A stretch of DNA of 64,000 nucleotides, taken from contig JAJFLR010000115.1 of NCBI GenBank assembly GCA_021772565.1, positions 1-64,000 of the forward strand. Reading direction: 5' to 3'. A model generated the notes under the pieces. The model saw nothing but the letters and a program-made list of their open reading frames with translations. It had not been told where the DNA came from and ran no database searches. This document shows, one piece after another, positions 39,638 through 50,636 of the stretch. The DNA is from Opitutales bacterium. Its GTDB lineage: Bacteria > Verrucomicrobiota > Verrucomicrobiia > Opitutales > JAJFLR01. The translations under genes were made by a program, and so were the position numbers. The number at the start of each line of letters is the position of its first letter. The stretch's first letter is position 1.

Positions 39638-40981
39638 ATGGAATCTGTTTGGACACAATATATAATTAATCTCAAAAATTCAGCAATAAACCGGGATGAT
39701 ATCTATAGCTGGTCAATTAGACACCAGCTCAAGCCTGGTATTCGCTTAATTATTTTTGAACGGGATCCACTTAAAATAATTAAATATTTATTCGCAGCAT
39801 TGATGAATCGAAGCGTTATATTTTTAGGCAACCCGGACTGGACATTAGATCTTAAAAAGCAGGCTATCGATATTGCCAAACCAAATATTATCATTGAGTC
39901 AGACAAATCTATTAATAATTCTGTTATCCAAGATAATATTGTCCAAGCATCAAACTTACCACCCAATACAATTATAATTCCTACAGGAAGTGCATCAAAT
40001 GGAATACGATTTGCCGTTCATTCCTGGGAAACATTATCTGCAGCATCAGAAAATTTTAAAAGTTTTTTTCAGATTGATCAAATAAACAGTTGTTGCGTGT
40101 TGCCACTTTACCATGTAAGTGGCTTAATGCAACTAGTGCGATCAATTACAACTGATGGAAATATTATTTTTGCTGATTATAAACCATTTTTAAAAGGTAG
40201 TTTCCCAAAGATTGATGCTAAAGAATATTTTTTATCTCTGGTTCCAACTCAATTAAAACGGTTAGTTGAAAATGAAAACTCAAAAAATTGGATTAGTAAA
40301 TTCAAGACTGTTATTATTGGCGGAGCTTGTGCATCAGATAAATTACTGGAAGATGCCAGAAAAGCAAAAATTAAAATTTCTAACAGTTATGGGTTAACTG
40401 AGACTGCAGGTTTAATAGCAGCGCAAAAACCAGATAATTTTTTAGCTGGCGACAATAGCGTTGGCAAACCCCTACCAGATACATCTATTAAAATAATTTC
40501 CAATCAAACAATCAATTATGAATCAGAAAATAGTGGTCTGATAAAAATTAAGACTCCATCACTGTTTCACGGTTATTTTCCAAATTGCGAGATTGATCAA
40601 AAAATATTTCTAACAAACGATATTGGTGAATTAGATTTTAATAATAATTTAAATATTATTGGTCGGTCTGATAGAATCATAAATACCGGAGGAGAAAAAG
40701 TTGATCCGATCTTTGTTGAGCAAGTAATTTTACAAACTAAATTAGTGGAAGATATTTGGGTAACTGGCATTGATGATCCTGATTGGGGTCAATCTGTTTG
40801 CGCAATAATAAGTCCAGTGAGTGAGACATTCAGCAAAGAAAAAATTATCGATAAAATCTCAGATAAATTAACAACTTACAAAATTCCTAAGAAATGGATA
40901 TCAGTTGATAGCATCCCGAGAAATGCTGTTGGGAAAATTGATATTGTTAAAATAAAAGCGATTACGAATATGATAAGCTAG
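39638..40981 (+). CDS. AMP-binding acyl-CoA ligase (o-succinylbenzoate-CoA ligase-like)
   Basis: IIIPTGSASNGIRFAVHSW, SYGLTETAG, GRSDRIINTGGEKVDP, IPRNAVGKID; short N-terminal half as in MenE-like ligases. Confidence 0.75.
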   Translation: MESVWTQYIINLKNSAINRDDIYSWSIRHQLKPGIRLIIFERDPLKIIKYLFAALMNRSVIFLGNPDWTLDLKKQAIDIAKPNIIIESDKSINNSVIQDNIVQASNLPPNTIIIPTGSASNGIRFAVHSWETLSAASENFKSFFQIDQINSCCVLPLYHVSGLMQLVRSITTDGNIIFADYKPFLKGSFPKIDAKEYFLSLVPTQLKRLVENENSKNWISKFKTVIIGGACASDKLLEDARKAKIKISNSYGLTETAGLIAAQKPDNFLAGDNSVGKPLPDTSIKIISNQTINYESENSGLIKIKTPSLFHGYFPNCEIDQKIFLTNDIGELDFNNNLNIIGRSDRIINTGGEKVDPIFVEQVILQTKLVEDIWVTGIDDPDWGQSVCAIISPVSETFSKEKIIDKISDKLTTYKIPKKWISVDSIPRNAVGKIDIVKIKAITNMIS

Positions 40982-41053
40982 TGGAGGTCGTCATAAATAA
41001 TTAAACTAGTAGCGAATCAATAAGTCCATAAATATCATGTTTTCAATTTATAT

Positions 41054-41132
41054 TTGTAGGGCTCGAACTTGTTCGATGCCATGTACGGAGACTCAGCAAT
41101 TAAAGGCACTCCGTCAAGCGGAGGCCCTACAA
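41054..41132. repeat. Dispersed palindromic repeat, copy B
   Basis: ttgtagggctcgaacttgttcgatgcc...ggcactccgtcaagcggaggccctacaa; inverted relative to 20-121. Confidence 0.8.
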
Positions 41133-41233
41133 AAAATAAAAAGTTGATGCAGAAAATTATATTTTAGAGACTGCTTGAAGGACTACATTAGCTATAACAA
41201 AAATATATTTAGTATGCTATAAACCATATTTCA

Positions 41234-41301
41234 CTTTCGTGTATTTCGTGATTTTTGTAGTTACGATTATTTAACACTACAAAAATCACGAAATACACGA
41301 A
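41234..41301. repeat. Perfect 27-bp inverted repeat with 14-nt loop
   Basis: tttcgtgtatttcgtgatttttgtagt / actacaaaaatcacgaaatacacgaaa, checked base by base. Confidence 0.95.
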
Positions 41302-41318
41302 AAATTTATTGAAAAAAA

Positions 41319-41954
41319 TTAATCCTTTTTCCTACAACTCAATATTACCAATGAAAATAATCCTATAATTAGACTGATATTTGAAACTTCTGGGATAGCA
41401 GTGCCTTCTACTAGTACATTGTCAAAGGAATGAAGTTCGGTTGCTGCATTGTTCGAAGCTCTAATAATTACCTGAACTGAACTGCCATTTAATCCTGAAT
41501 GGGTGGCCGTAACCGATGTAAAATCATCAATATTTTGGCCATTGGTGTCAAAAAATGTTTCTGTTCCACCATCCAATTTGTAAGATGCTTTTAAGAAATC
41601 TGAAGATTCAGCAGTACCAGCTTCATTGAATTCGACCGATAAATTAATATTTGTGAAAGATGAAATATTAATAACCGGCGACAACCAGATTGCCTCTCCA
41701 TCAATATCCTGACCTTCAAATTGTTGATTATTAACTTTAAAAAAATCATCAACTGCACTTAGAGTTGCACTGGAAATATCAATTGTCCAATCGACTCCAC
41801 TCGTATCCACTTGGTTACTGGGACCAATACCTCCTTTTTCATCGTGAGAGATATTACTAAAATCAGCTGTATAAACTACAGCAGCATTAGCAATTGTTAA
41901 CATAGAAGAGACATATAGGCATACTGATATAATAATAATATTTGAATTATTCAT
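41319..41954 (-). CDS. Secreted protein with variant PEP-CTERM-like (PEV) C-terminus
   Basis: Signal peptide; C-terminal TAIPEVSNISLIIGLFSLVILSCRKKD. Confidence 0.8.
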   Translation of the reverse strand: MNNSNIIIISVCLYVSSMLTIANAAVVYTADFSNISHDEKGGIGPSNQVDTSGVDWTIDISSATLSAVDDFFKVNNQQFEGQDIDGEAIWLSPVINISSFTNINLSVEFNEAGTAESSDFLKASYKLDGGTETFFDTNGQNIDDFTSVTATHSGLNGSSVQVIIRASNNAATELHSFDNVLVEGTAIPEVSNISLIIGLFSLVILSCRKKD

Positions 41955-42058
41955 ATTGGAATTACGTTTAATGTTAATTGTTTAAGGAAATCCGTTTATT
42001 GAGGTAAATTGAATAATCTGCATTGGAGTTAGATGTCAAGTATGTTAAATTTAATAAT

Positions 42059-42463
42059 TCATAACTTCATACGAGCGTTATTTAAATATGCTGTATCCGG
42101 AATGACAACCTGATCACCTACGTTTGGAAATCCTTTGCTAATTATTACCCCAAGTGAACGATTACGCTTAATATCAGTTGGCTCAAATATTGCTGTAGGT
42201 TGTAGTGAAATATTTCGAGATACTAAATTTTTATCGACTGTAATATTTTTCGACATAAGCAGAATTACTGCTTTCTTTTTATTTCTATCAGCCCAGACAA
42301 CTTCACCAATTAATTTATTGGGGGGCAAAGAGGTCTCGAATGCTATTTTTTTTGACTGTAAATCAGCTATGTCACTATTGTTATCTCCTAACTGCTTACT
42401 ATGACAGCCAAAGCTGCCAAAACAAATGATCCCAACAATCAGGCTCAATTTAAATAAATACAA
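42059..42463 (-). CDS. Putative lipoprotein
   Basis: LFKLSLIVGIICFGSFGCHSK lipobox-like signal. The track ATG (42595) lies inside rpoD; TTG at 42463 is a more plausible start. Confidence 0.6.
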   Translation of the reverse strand: MYLFKLSLIVGIICFGSFGCHSKQLGDNNSDIADLQSKKIAFETSLPPNKLIGEVVWADRNKKKAVILLMSKNITVDKNLVSRNISLQPTAIFEPTDIKRNRSLGVIISKGFPNVGDQVVIPDTAYLNNARMKL

Positions 42464-42476
42464 AACTGAATAAAAT

Positions 42477-44465
42477 TTACTGGCTATGCTTTTTAAATTT
42501 ATCAGATTTTCTATTAGGTCCATCCTGCTCAATAAATCCGTGAAGCTGACGTATTCTCGTTGGATGGCGCATTTTTCGTAAAGCTTTTGCTTCAATTTGT
42601 CTTATGCGCTCCCGAGTAACATTGAATTGCTTACCAACTTCTTCGAGTGTTCTACTGTACCCATCAATTAAACCAAATCTGAGTGATAATACACGGCACT
42701 CTCTATCAGTCAAACTATCGAGAACATCGATAATCTTTTCCCGTAATAAACTGAAAGCTGTCATACTATAAGGATTTTCAGCTCCTTTATCCTCAATGAA
42801 ATCTCCAAAATTAGTATCATCACTATCACCTACAGGACTTTGAAGAGAAATTGGCTGTTGCGCCATTTTCATGATTGCCTGAACACGTTCAACGGGCAAT
42901 TGCATTTCTTCAGCTACCTCCTCTGCAGTCGGTTCATGCCCTAGTTCCTGAACCAGCTGCTTGAGAACCTGCATAACTTTATTTAAAGTCTCAATCATGT
43001 GAACCGGAATACGAATTGTTCGTGCTTGATCAGCAATAGATCTGGTTATCGCCTGACGTATCCACCAAGTAGCGTACGTTGAAAATTTATAACCTCGACG
43101 ATATTCAAATTTCTCGACTGCTTTCATAAGCCCCATGTTTCCCTCCTGAATAAGATCAAGAAAAGACAAACCACGGTTCATATATTTTTTTGCTATACTA
43201 ATAACTAATCGCAAATTAGCTTCTACCATTTCAGTTTTAGCACGATGTGCATGACGAATGTACTTGCGTGTTTCACTGACGATTCTGATAAACTCTTCAG
43301 GTTCGAGCCGCAATTCGCCCTCTATTTCTTTTAGGCGAGCAGTAATAATATCTTTATCCCAATCTTTTTTCCCTCTGATTCGTTTTCTGGACTTAGGATT
43401 TAGATATTCCAAATATTCCTTAATACCTTTGATTAACTGTTCTTTTGAGTCGAGTAGTTCCTCGAACACTTTCATTTTAAAACAATATTTTTTGAATGCT
43501 GGCTTTAAGAGTAGTTCTGTTTTTTTAAATTTATTGAAAGCTCTTTTAGCTGCTATTTCAGAACTAGCATTTCGATAGTTTGCCCAATAGTTCTCTAATT
43601 CTGCTTCAATCTTTTCTGCAATTTCAACCTGTTTGGTAATAGTTTTAAAATATTGTTCACGGCTATTAATTTTTTTATCCAGAACAATCCTATCAAAACG
43701 TTCATCTCTATTTATTAATTTTCTAGCCAATTCATTTTGAAATTTTGCAGTATAGCCAATTGAAAATAATTCATTTTGAGCTTTCTGTTCAGCATTTTCG
43801 ATCCGTTTTGAAATTGTTACTTCCTGTTCTCTTGAAAGCAATGGGACTTGCCCCATCTGTTTGAGGTACATTCGAACCGGATCATCGACGACATCTGACT
43901 GAACTGTTTTTTGCTCAGCTTCTGTATGTTTTTGCAACCGTTGTTTATAGCGTTCTACATCCTCCTGATTAATTATATCAATCTCAAGATTTTCCAATAT
44001 TGAAATTACATTTTCAATTTCTTCAGAACTATCAATTGATTCAGGCAACGCATTGTTGATATCGCTATAAGTAAGAAATCCTTGTTCCTTAGCATGTCGA
44101 ATTAAACCCCGAATCTGTTCATTGATGACTTCATTACTCGGTTTATTTTCTACAGATTTCTTAGATGTGCTTTCATTTGAATCAGTTTCTAAAACTCTAT
44201 CTTTTCTTTTACGATAGGCCCTTTTTTTAACCGGATCAGCTTCAACATCGATGTTCGTTTTATCAGCTAAAATACTTTTATCTGCTATTATATTCTTTGT
44301 TTTGGGAGCTACATTCTCATTTTTTTTAGCAACCTTCTTTTTTAAAGTAGAATCCTTTTTAGGTTTCACTTTTTTTGAATCTACTTTTTTGAGACTAACT
44401 TTCTTTTTAGTCGCAGTCTTTGTAGCTGATTTTTTAGTCGTCTTTTTTACTTTTTTTACAGGCAT
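42477..44465 (-). CDS. rpoD: Primary RNA polymerase sigma factor (sigma-70) with Lys-rich N-terminal extension
   Basis: [103 protein letters not shown]. Confidence 0.97.
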   Translation of the reverse strand: MPVKKVKKTTKKSATKTATKKKVSLKKVDSKKVKPKKDSTLKKKVAKKNENVAPKTKNIIADKSILADKTNIDVEADPVKKRAYRKRKDRVLETDSNESTSKKSVENKPSNEVINEQIRGLIRHAKEQGFLTYSDINNALPESIDSSEEIENVISILENLEIDIINQEDVERYKQRLQKHTEAEQKTVQSDVVDDPVRMYLKQMGQVPLLSREQEVTISKRIENAEQKAQNELFSIGYTAKFQNELARKLINRDERFDRIVLDKKINSREQYFKTITKQVEIAEKIEAELENYWANYRNASSEIAAKRAFNKFKKTELLLKPAFKKYCFKMKVFEELLDSKEQLIKGIKEYLEYLNPKSRKRIRGKKDWDKDIITARLKEIEGELRLEPEEFIRIVSETRKYIRHAHRAKTEMVEANLRLVISIAKKYMNRGLSFLDLIQEGNMGLMKAVEKFEYRRGYKFSTYATWWIRQAITRSIADQARTIRIPVHMIETLNKVMQVLKQLVQELGHEPTAEEVAEEMQLPVERVQAIMKMAQQPISLQSPVGDSDDTNFGDFIEDKGAENPYSMTAFSLLREKIIDVLDSLTDRECRVLSLRFGLIDGYSRTLEEVGKQFNVTRERIRQIEAKALRKMRHPTRIRQLHGFIEQDGPNRKSDKFKKHSQ

Positions 44466-44504
44466 ATAAGTTCCTATGTTTGATTATAAATTAGATAAAA
44501 AAAT

Positions 44505-46358
44505 TTATTTTGAATTTACTACGAGAGATATTTTTTTGAGTTTACGTAACTCCTTCAACTCATTCATCAATTTTTTGAAATCAGGTGAAGGGTTAGGTAA
44601 ATTGGCAACAATATTATCAATCTCTTTTATTCTCTTATTTGCGTATTCCTCAACTATTCTTTTAATGCAATTATTTGCCATTTTAACCGGGTTTTCAAAT
44701 TCCCGATCTTCAGTGAGCATTGAATATATACAATTTTGTTCTTCATCATTTTCAAGTAGTGTATCGATTTTATTTATGCCTTGCCACAAACCTTCTCGCT
44801 TCTCAACAATTATTCGGCGAAGTAATTTTCCATGGATATTTCCAGAGTTAATCCACTCAACATCAACAACTTCCGATATAGAAACAATAAGATCATCATT
44901 TTGAAGGAGTAGGTAAAGTAGGTCAAATTCTGCAGTTGTCAACCTTCCCATTGTTTTTTCCTGATCAATTTCGATTTTTGATGCAGTTTGACTAAAACTA
45001 TTTCTCCTTTTTTTTTGATTAACAAAGCGCTTAAAGTCAGTTTGAACTGCAGTCTCATTTAACCTAAGTAAGTTAACAGCTTCTTTAAGATAGGCATCTC
45101 GGGCAACTGAAGATTCGCAAACAGTTACAAGCTCAAAAATTTTTGTGACTGCATCAGACAATTCCTGAGGACTCGGAGTTTTTGTTGGATCAGGAAAATA
45201 ACTTTTAATAGCAAATTTAACCGGCGATAGTGAATTTTTTTCTAGCTTATCAATACTGCTGCTCCCATTTTGCAGAATCCATAAATCAGGATCTGCTCCC
45301 GCAGGAAGTTGAATTATTTGCAATTCATGGCCAATTTGTAAAGCAAGTGGTAATAAACGCATCGCTGCTTTGATGCCTGCACTATCACCATCCATTAAAC
45401 ACTTTATTCTACTGGAATAACGTTTTAACAAGATTAGTTGATCCTCAGTAATTGCTGTCCCCTGAGGTGCTATTGCCGATTTAATACCATTTGCCCAACA
45501 CCGTATTGCGTCAAGCTGTCCTTCAACCATAATAAAAGGTGTGTTTTCATCCACATGATGACGAGCTCTATCAATATTAAATACCAGCCCACTTTTGTGA
45601 AATAATGGTGTCTCTGGTGAATTAATATATTTTGCATCAGAAGATGCACCTTTAGCAGGTGTAATCTTGTCAATTTTTCTGGCAGTAAATGCAATGACCT
45701 GTCCCTGAATATCTCTGATTGGAATCATCAAACGACCACAAAACCGTTCTTTACATTTTCGCGGATTAGATTCGTTATCGAAGTAAAGTAATAATCCACA
45801 TTTTTTTAGTGATTGGAACGAAAACTTTTTTTTAGTAAGAATATCGATTAACTTTCCTGATTCTACAGGTGATAATCCAATTTTATAATCATCGGCAATT
45901 TCTAAAGAAAATTTTCTATCATTTTGCCAATAGCTTCTTACAGAATCACTGACAGAATTATCAGCTTTGAAATATTGATAATAAAATTGACAGGCTAAAT
46001 CATGGATATCGAGTAACTCTCGTCTCAAAGATCGAGATTCAGCAACTCCTTTTTTATTTTTTTCATATTCCAAATGAATCTGAAATCGATCGGCTAACGC
46101 TTCTAAAGCTTCATAATAATTTAGCTTCTCATACAGCTGAACAAATCGCACACTATCGCCCCCTTGCCCACTCGAATAACAGAAAAAGACATTTTTACCT
46201 GGGTTAACAAAAAACGAAGGTGTCTTTTCATTACTAAATGGACTGAGTCCACGATACTGACTGCCAGCTCTTTTCAAACTGACGACAGCAGAAACAACAT
46301 CGATGATGTTAATTTGCTGTTTCAGTTTTTCGATACTTGATTGCTCAATCCACGGCAT
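44505..46358 (-). CDS. dnaG: DNA primase
   Basis: IDVVSAVVSLKRAGSQYRGLSPFSNEKTPSFFVNPGKNVFFCYSSGQGGDSVRFV; RFCGRLMIPIRDIQGQVIAFTARKI; LMDGDSAG. Confidence 0.95.
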   Translation of the reverse strand: MPWIEQSSIEKLKQQINIIDVVSAVVSLKRAGSQYRGLSPFSNEKTPSFFVNPGKNVFFCYSSGQGGDSVRFVQLYEKLNYYEALEALADRFQIHLEYEKNKKGVAESRSLRRELLDIHDLACQFYYQYFKADNSVSDSVRSYWQNDRKFSLEIADDYKIGLSPVESGKLIDILTKKKFSFQSLKKCGLLLYFDNESNPRKCKERFCGRLMIPIRDIQGQVIAFTARKIDKITPAKGASSDAKYINSPETPLFHKSGLVFNIDRARHHVDENTPFIMVEGQLDAIRCWANGIKSAIAPQGTAITEDQLILLKRYSSRIKCLMDGDSAGIKAAMRLLPLALQIGHELQIIQLPAGADPDLWILQNGSSSIDKLEKNSLSPVKFAIKSYFPDPTKTPSPQELSDAVTKIFELVTVCESSVARDAYLKEAVNLLRLNETAVQTDFKRFVNQKKRRNSFSQTASKIEIDQEKTMGRLTTAEFDLLYLLLQNDDLIVSISEVVDVEWINSGNIHGKLLRRIIVEKREGLWQGINKIDTLLENDEEQNCIYSMLTEDREFENPVKMANNCIKRIVEEYANKRIKEIDNIVANLPNPSPDFKKLMNELKELRKLKKISLVVNSK

Positions 46359-46464
46359 AATTTGTTGCGCTAATGACGATCTGATAATTTGTCAAATAGG
46401 AGAGCAGATAATTTATCCACTTATTACTGTGGCGTTATTAATAATAAATAAAATCACAAAAATA

Positions 46465-47376
46465 CTAAGGCTTCAGCAATCTCTCTAACGCCGCCAAATA
46501 TCGATCCAGAGACATTTGAACAACTTCGTCAGGCAAAGTCGGAGCAGGTGCTGATTTATCCCAATCCTGTTGTTCCAAATAATCACGAACATATTGTTTA
46601 TCAAATGCCTGTTGGCTACCACCCGGCTCATAATCCTCTTTTGGCCAATAGCGTGAAGAATCAGGGGTTAGCACTTCATCGATAAGAACCAGTTCTCCAT
46701 TTTTATCTTTGCCGAATTCAAATTTAGTATCGGCTAATACGAGATTTGTTTTATCAGCAATCTCAGCTCCTAAATTATAAAGATCAAAACTAGTCTGTAA
46801 AACTTTGTCATAAATATCTTTTCCAAGCAATGACTCGCATTCTTCCAGAGTTAATGGCTCATCATGCCCCGTTTGTGCTTTAGTAGTAGGAGTAAAAAGT
46901 GCATCCGGAAATTTTTGGCTTTCGACTAAATTTTCAGGAACATCCTGCCCAAAAACTTTGCCGGTCTTTTTGTAATCTTTCCACCCACTCCCGGATATGT
47001 AACCTCGAACAACTGCTTCAACGGGTAATGGATCTAATTTTTTGACTAACATGCTGCGAGGAATTAGATCAGGGTGATTTACTAACGTTTCTTGTAATGC
47101 TTGATGATGATTTTCAACAAGATGATTCCCCATAATTTCCCGAGATCTTTCAAACCAAAACAGACTAATCTGAGTTAAAATAATACCTTTTCCTGGAATT
47201 CCGTTCGGCAAAATTACATCAAAGGCAGAAAGACGATCGGTTGCGATAATGAGTAAATTCTCTCCAAGATCATAAATTTCACGAACTTTTCCGGATCCAT
47301 GAAATGTGTATGGCAATTTACTAATTTGGAGGACTGCTTCAGCAGGTAATTGATCTTTGATAGTTTCAAATTTCAT
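46465..47376 (-). CDS. purC: Phosphoribosylaminoimidazole-succinocarboxamide synthase
   Basis: GSGKVREIYDLGENLLIIATDRLSAFDVILPNGIPGKG; VLADTKFEFG; LTPDSSRYWP. Confidence 0.95.
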   Translation of the reverse strand: MKFETIKDQLPAEAVLQISKLPYTFHGSGKVREIYDLGENLLIIATDRLSAFDVILPNGIPGKGIILTQISLFWFERSREIMGNHLVENHHQALQETLVNHPDLIPRSMLVKKLDPLPVEAVVRGYISGSGWKDYKKTGKVFGQDVPENLVESQKFPDALFTPTTKAQTGHDEPLTLEECESLLGKDIYDKVLQTSFDLYNLGAEIADKTNLVLADTKFEFGKDKNGELVLIDEVLTPDSSRYWPKEDYEPGGSQQAFDKQYVRDYLEQQDWDKSAPAPTLPDEVVQMSLDRYLAALERLLKP

Positions 47377-47487
47377 AATTCTAATAGAAAGTTTTTTTGA
47401 ATAAAATATTATTGTTTAATTTCTTTTAGAGGAATATGAGGTCGATTCAAAACGTCAAAATAATTTAACTAAAATTATAGAAAAAAA

Positions 47488-48318
47488 ATGATTAATCAAA
47501 CTGAAGACACTATAAGGGTCAATGTAAGAGAAAGCTATAGTAAAGTTGCCGAGAATGGCGGAATCGGATGTGAATGCACACCTCAGGGTGGTTGCTGTGG
47601 TTCGACAAATATTAATCCAGGGGTGCAAGCCATACAAAAATCTTCTACTATGGGATACACTGATGAAGAGTTGAAATCAGTGCCTGAAAGCTCAAATATG
47701 GGACTCGGTTGTGGAAATCCGCAGGTAATAGCAGCATTAAAAAAAGGTGAAGTAGTTTTAGATATGGGATCAGGTGGGGGGTTTGACTGTTTTCTAGCTG
47801 CTAAAAAAGTGGGCTCCACCGGAAGAGTTATTGGCATCGATATGACCCCTGAGATGTTGGGTAAAGCTCGTAATAATGCGCAAAAAGGTAATTACACGAA
47901 TGTTGAATTCAGACTCGGTGAAATTGAACACATTCCTGTAGCAGATGATACGGTCGATGTTATTATGTCAAATTGTGTCATAAATCTTTCTCCTAACAAA
48001 TTAGCTGTTTTTCAGGATGCACTAAGAGTATTGAAACCGGGTGGCCGCTTAGCTATTTCAGATATCATAGCTACAGCAGAATTACCGGAAAAAATTAAAA
48101 GTAGCCCTGAACTTTATTGTGAATGCATTTCTGGGGCTATAAAAAAAGAAACACTGATAGAACTACTCGAAAAAGCCGGGTTTGAAGAAATAAATGTAGA
48201 ATTATTAGAAGAGAGCCGTAAATTTATACATGACTGGTTACCCGAAGAAAATATTGAGCAATATATTGTATCAGCTACCATACAAGCCGTAAAAGCTAAA
48301 TCTTGCTGTTGTTGCTAG
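47488..48318 (+). CDS. arsM: Arsenite methyltransferase
   Basis: [60 protein letters not shown]; Cys-rich N- and C-termini (SCCCC). Confidence 0.93.
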   Translation: MINQTEDTIRVNVRESYSKVAENGGIGCECTPQGGCCGSTNINPGVQAIQKSSTMGYTDEELKSVPESSNMGLGCGNPQVIAALKKGEVVLDMGSGGGFDCFLAAKKVGSTGRVIGIDMTPEMLGKARNNAQKGNYTNVEFRLGEIEHIPVADDTVDVIMSNCVINLSPNKLAVFQDALRVLKPGGRLAISDIIATAELPEKIKSSPELYCECISGAIKKETLIELLEKAGFEEINVELLEESRKFIHDWLPEENIEQYIVSATIQAVKAKSCCCC

Positions 48319-48485
48319 ATTAATACATCTGGCTGTATCGTTTTAGCGCCAATAATCAACCGACGCTTGGTAAGATTAAAAGTAAGGCTTAAAATTTACA
48401 ATAATAGGAACCCAGAGCATTTTAGAAAATTTGAGTAACTAATTTTATTAGAATATCTAATTTTTGAAATTACATTTATTTATGA

Positions 48486-48884
48486 AAAAAATTTGACATA
48501 TTAACTTTTAACTTTGCATATGGAAGTGATTTTGGATTTACCGATCTCGGCAGTGCTTGGGCCAATACCCATATTCACGGTGAGAGTGGAACAGTTAACT
48601 ATCCAGCAGTGAACACAAGTGCGAGTGTAATACATAATATAAACTCGGATCACACAGCTGGTGGCACTACTTTAACAGGTTCTTTCTCTGGAACAGTAAC
48701 TTTAAGTGCTAGTGAAGAAACCGCATTATTCAACAATGGATTATATATAAATGTTCATTCTGCAAGTATTGGCGCTGGTGAGCTTCGTGGCCAACTGATT
48801 GTCGTTCCAGAACCATCAGCTTATGCGACCGTATTTGGCATACTAGCATTAACTGCCATGTTGATTCGCAGAAAAATAAGATAA
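48486..48884 (+). pseudogene. N-terminally truncated CHRD-domain PEP-CTERM protein
   Basis: In-frame FNFAYGSDFGFTDLGSAWANTHIHGESG...SFSGTVTLSASEETALFNNGLYINVHSASIGAGELRGQLIVVPEPSAYATVFGILALTAMLIRRKIR; ATG AAA AAA ATT TGA in another frame just upstream. Confidence 0.7.
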
Positions 48885-48906
48885 TTGCTAAAAAAATAAT
48901 TTATTC

Positions 48907-48934
48907 AAAACCTGGTTTTTAAAAACCAGGTTTT
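48907..48934 (+). terminator. Rho-independent terminator
   Basis: aaaacctggttttt/aaaaaccaggtttt perfect hairpin, then gttttg. Confidence 0.85.
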
Positions 48935-49103
48935 GTTTTGTACGGATAGAACAAATACCATGATTGATTCCCACAAATAATGATAAAGTTACTTTACAAT
49001 AAATTACAGGAAAAATGACAAAATTATGTAATTCTTATTGTACATAAAATTTATTTTTTAAGCGAGATTGACAGAGCAAATATTTTTATCAATTTAAAGA
49101 GAT

Positions 49104-50393
49104 ATGGAGTTAGAAAAAAAAGCTATACTTAAACTGGAGTCGAAAGAATATGAACTGCCGATAATGATCGGCACTGAGAATGAGAGAGCTTTTGATATCC
49201 GCTCATTGAGAAAACTAAGCGGATATGTGACATTCGACGATGGATATGGAAATACGGCAGCTTGTGCCAGTAAAATAACTTATATAGATGGCGAAAAAGG
49301 TATTTTAAGATACCGTGGATATGCTATCGAAGATTTGGCTAAAAATATTTCTTTTCTGGAGGCAGCCAGACTCCTCATTTATGGAGAACTACCAACACCA
49401 GAGGAATTGCATGAATTTCGTAACAGTATCCTCAATAACGTAAAAATTCACACGAACGTCGATCATCATTTTAAAGGGTTTCCAGCCAACTCACACCCTA
49501 TGGCAATTCTTTCTGCAATGCTCAATACTTTGGGTTGTTACTATTCAGAAATGGCAACCAATGACAGGCAGAGTGATTTAGAACATCTTGATGTGGCGGC
49601 AGCGCATTTAATTTCAAAGGTTAGAACTATTGCAGCGATGACTTATAGTACACAAGAGGGTCATCCATTTGTTTATCCAAAACCAGACCTTCCCTATACT
49701 GAAAATTTTCTACACATGATGTTTTCAGAACCATATAACGAATTTAAAGCCGATCCGGCTGTTGTAAAAGCCCTCGATCTTATTTTACTGCTGCATGCTG
49801 ATCATGAACAAAACTGTAGCACATCAACAGTAAGAATGGTTGCCTCAGGAGGTGCTAATTTATTTGCCTCAGTAGCAGCGGGTGTTTGCGCATTATGGGG
49901 GCCATTACATGGTGGTGCTAATATGGCTGTGGTTAAGATGTTGGAACAAATACATGAATCGGGTGATGATGGCGGAAATTTTATTGAAGATGCAAAAAAA
50001 GGCAAATGTCGCTTGATGGGATTTGGCCACCGTGTGTATAAAAATTATGATCCGAGAGCAAAAATCCTCGGTGAAGCAGCTGAAAAAGTTCTCAGTGTTT
50101 TAAATAAAAATGACCCATTACTCAATATAGCTAGAAAACTTGAAGAAGCCGCACTGAGTGATGATTATTTTATTTCTCGCAAGCTTTATCCAAACGTAGA
50201 CTTTTATAGTGGCATAATATTAAAAGCTATTGGAATACCGCTAAACATGTTCACTGTATTATTTGCAATTGGTAGAATGCCAGGTTGGATTGCCAACTGG
50301 AAAGAAATTGCAGAAAATCCGGAAAGTCGAATACAGAGACCCAGACAGATTTTTGAAGGTCACAAATCAAGAGAGTTTATTCAGAAGGATTGA
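49104..50393 (+). CDS. gltA: Citrate synthase
   Basis: [79 protein letters not shown]. Confidence 0.97.
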   Translation: MELEKKAILKLESKEYELPIMIGTENERAFDIRSLRKLSGYVTFDDGYGNTAACASKITYIDGEKGILRYRGYAIEDLAKNISFLEAARLLIYGELPTPEELHEFRNSILNNVKIHTNVDHHFKGFPANSHPMAILSAMLNTLGCYYSEMATNDRQSDLEHLDVAAAHLISKVRTIAAMTYSTQEGHPFVYPKPDLPYTENFLHMMFSEPYNEFKADPAVVKALDLILLLHADHEQNCSTSTVRMVASGGANLFASVAAGVCALWGPLHGGANMAVVKMLEQIHESGDDGGNFIEDAKKGKCRLMGFGHRVYKNYDPRAKILGEAAEKVLSVLNKNDPLLNIARKLEEAALSDDYFISRKLYPNVDFYSGIILKAIGIPLNMFTVLFAIGRMPGWIANWKEIAENPESRIQRPRQIFEGHKSREFIQKD

Positions 50394-50636
50394 TTAATCT
50401 TCTAATTGAGATGGAGATGCGACTCGCGACTTAGTAACTTTATCGTTACTATTGGAGAATGATGAATTTAATTTCAGTTACTCCATATTTGATTTGAGTA
50501 TTGGACTCATTCAAATTCTATGACTTGGAGATCTCTGCGAGACATGCCTGCCAATGCCACTATTGTTGTGAAAAAATTGTCCCGCTTTCTTTGAATCCTG
50601 TTGTAATTTCATTCATAAACAGCAAGTTTATTAAGT

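Noticed and set aside
44251-44469. 72-aa ORF rich in Phe/Leu antisense to rpoD
   Set aside because: Mirror image of the lysine-rich RpoD tail; codon artefact.
45470-45694. Antisense or alternate-frame ORFs inside clear genes (e.g. 45470-45694, 61547-61990, 8711-9001, 43258-43578, 60055-60243)
   Set aside because: Fully contained within strongly supported coding genes in other frames; composition not protein-like.
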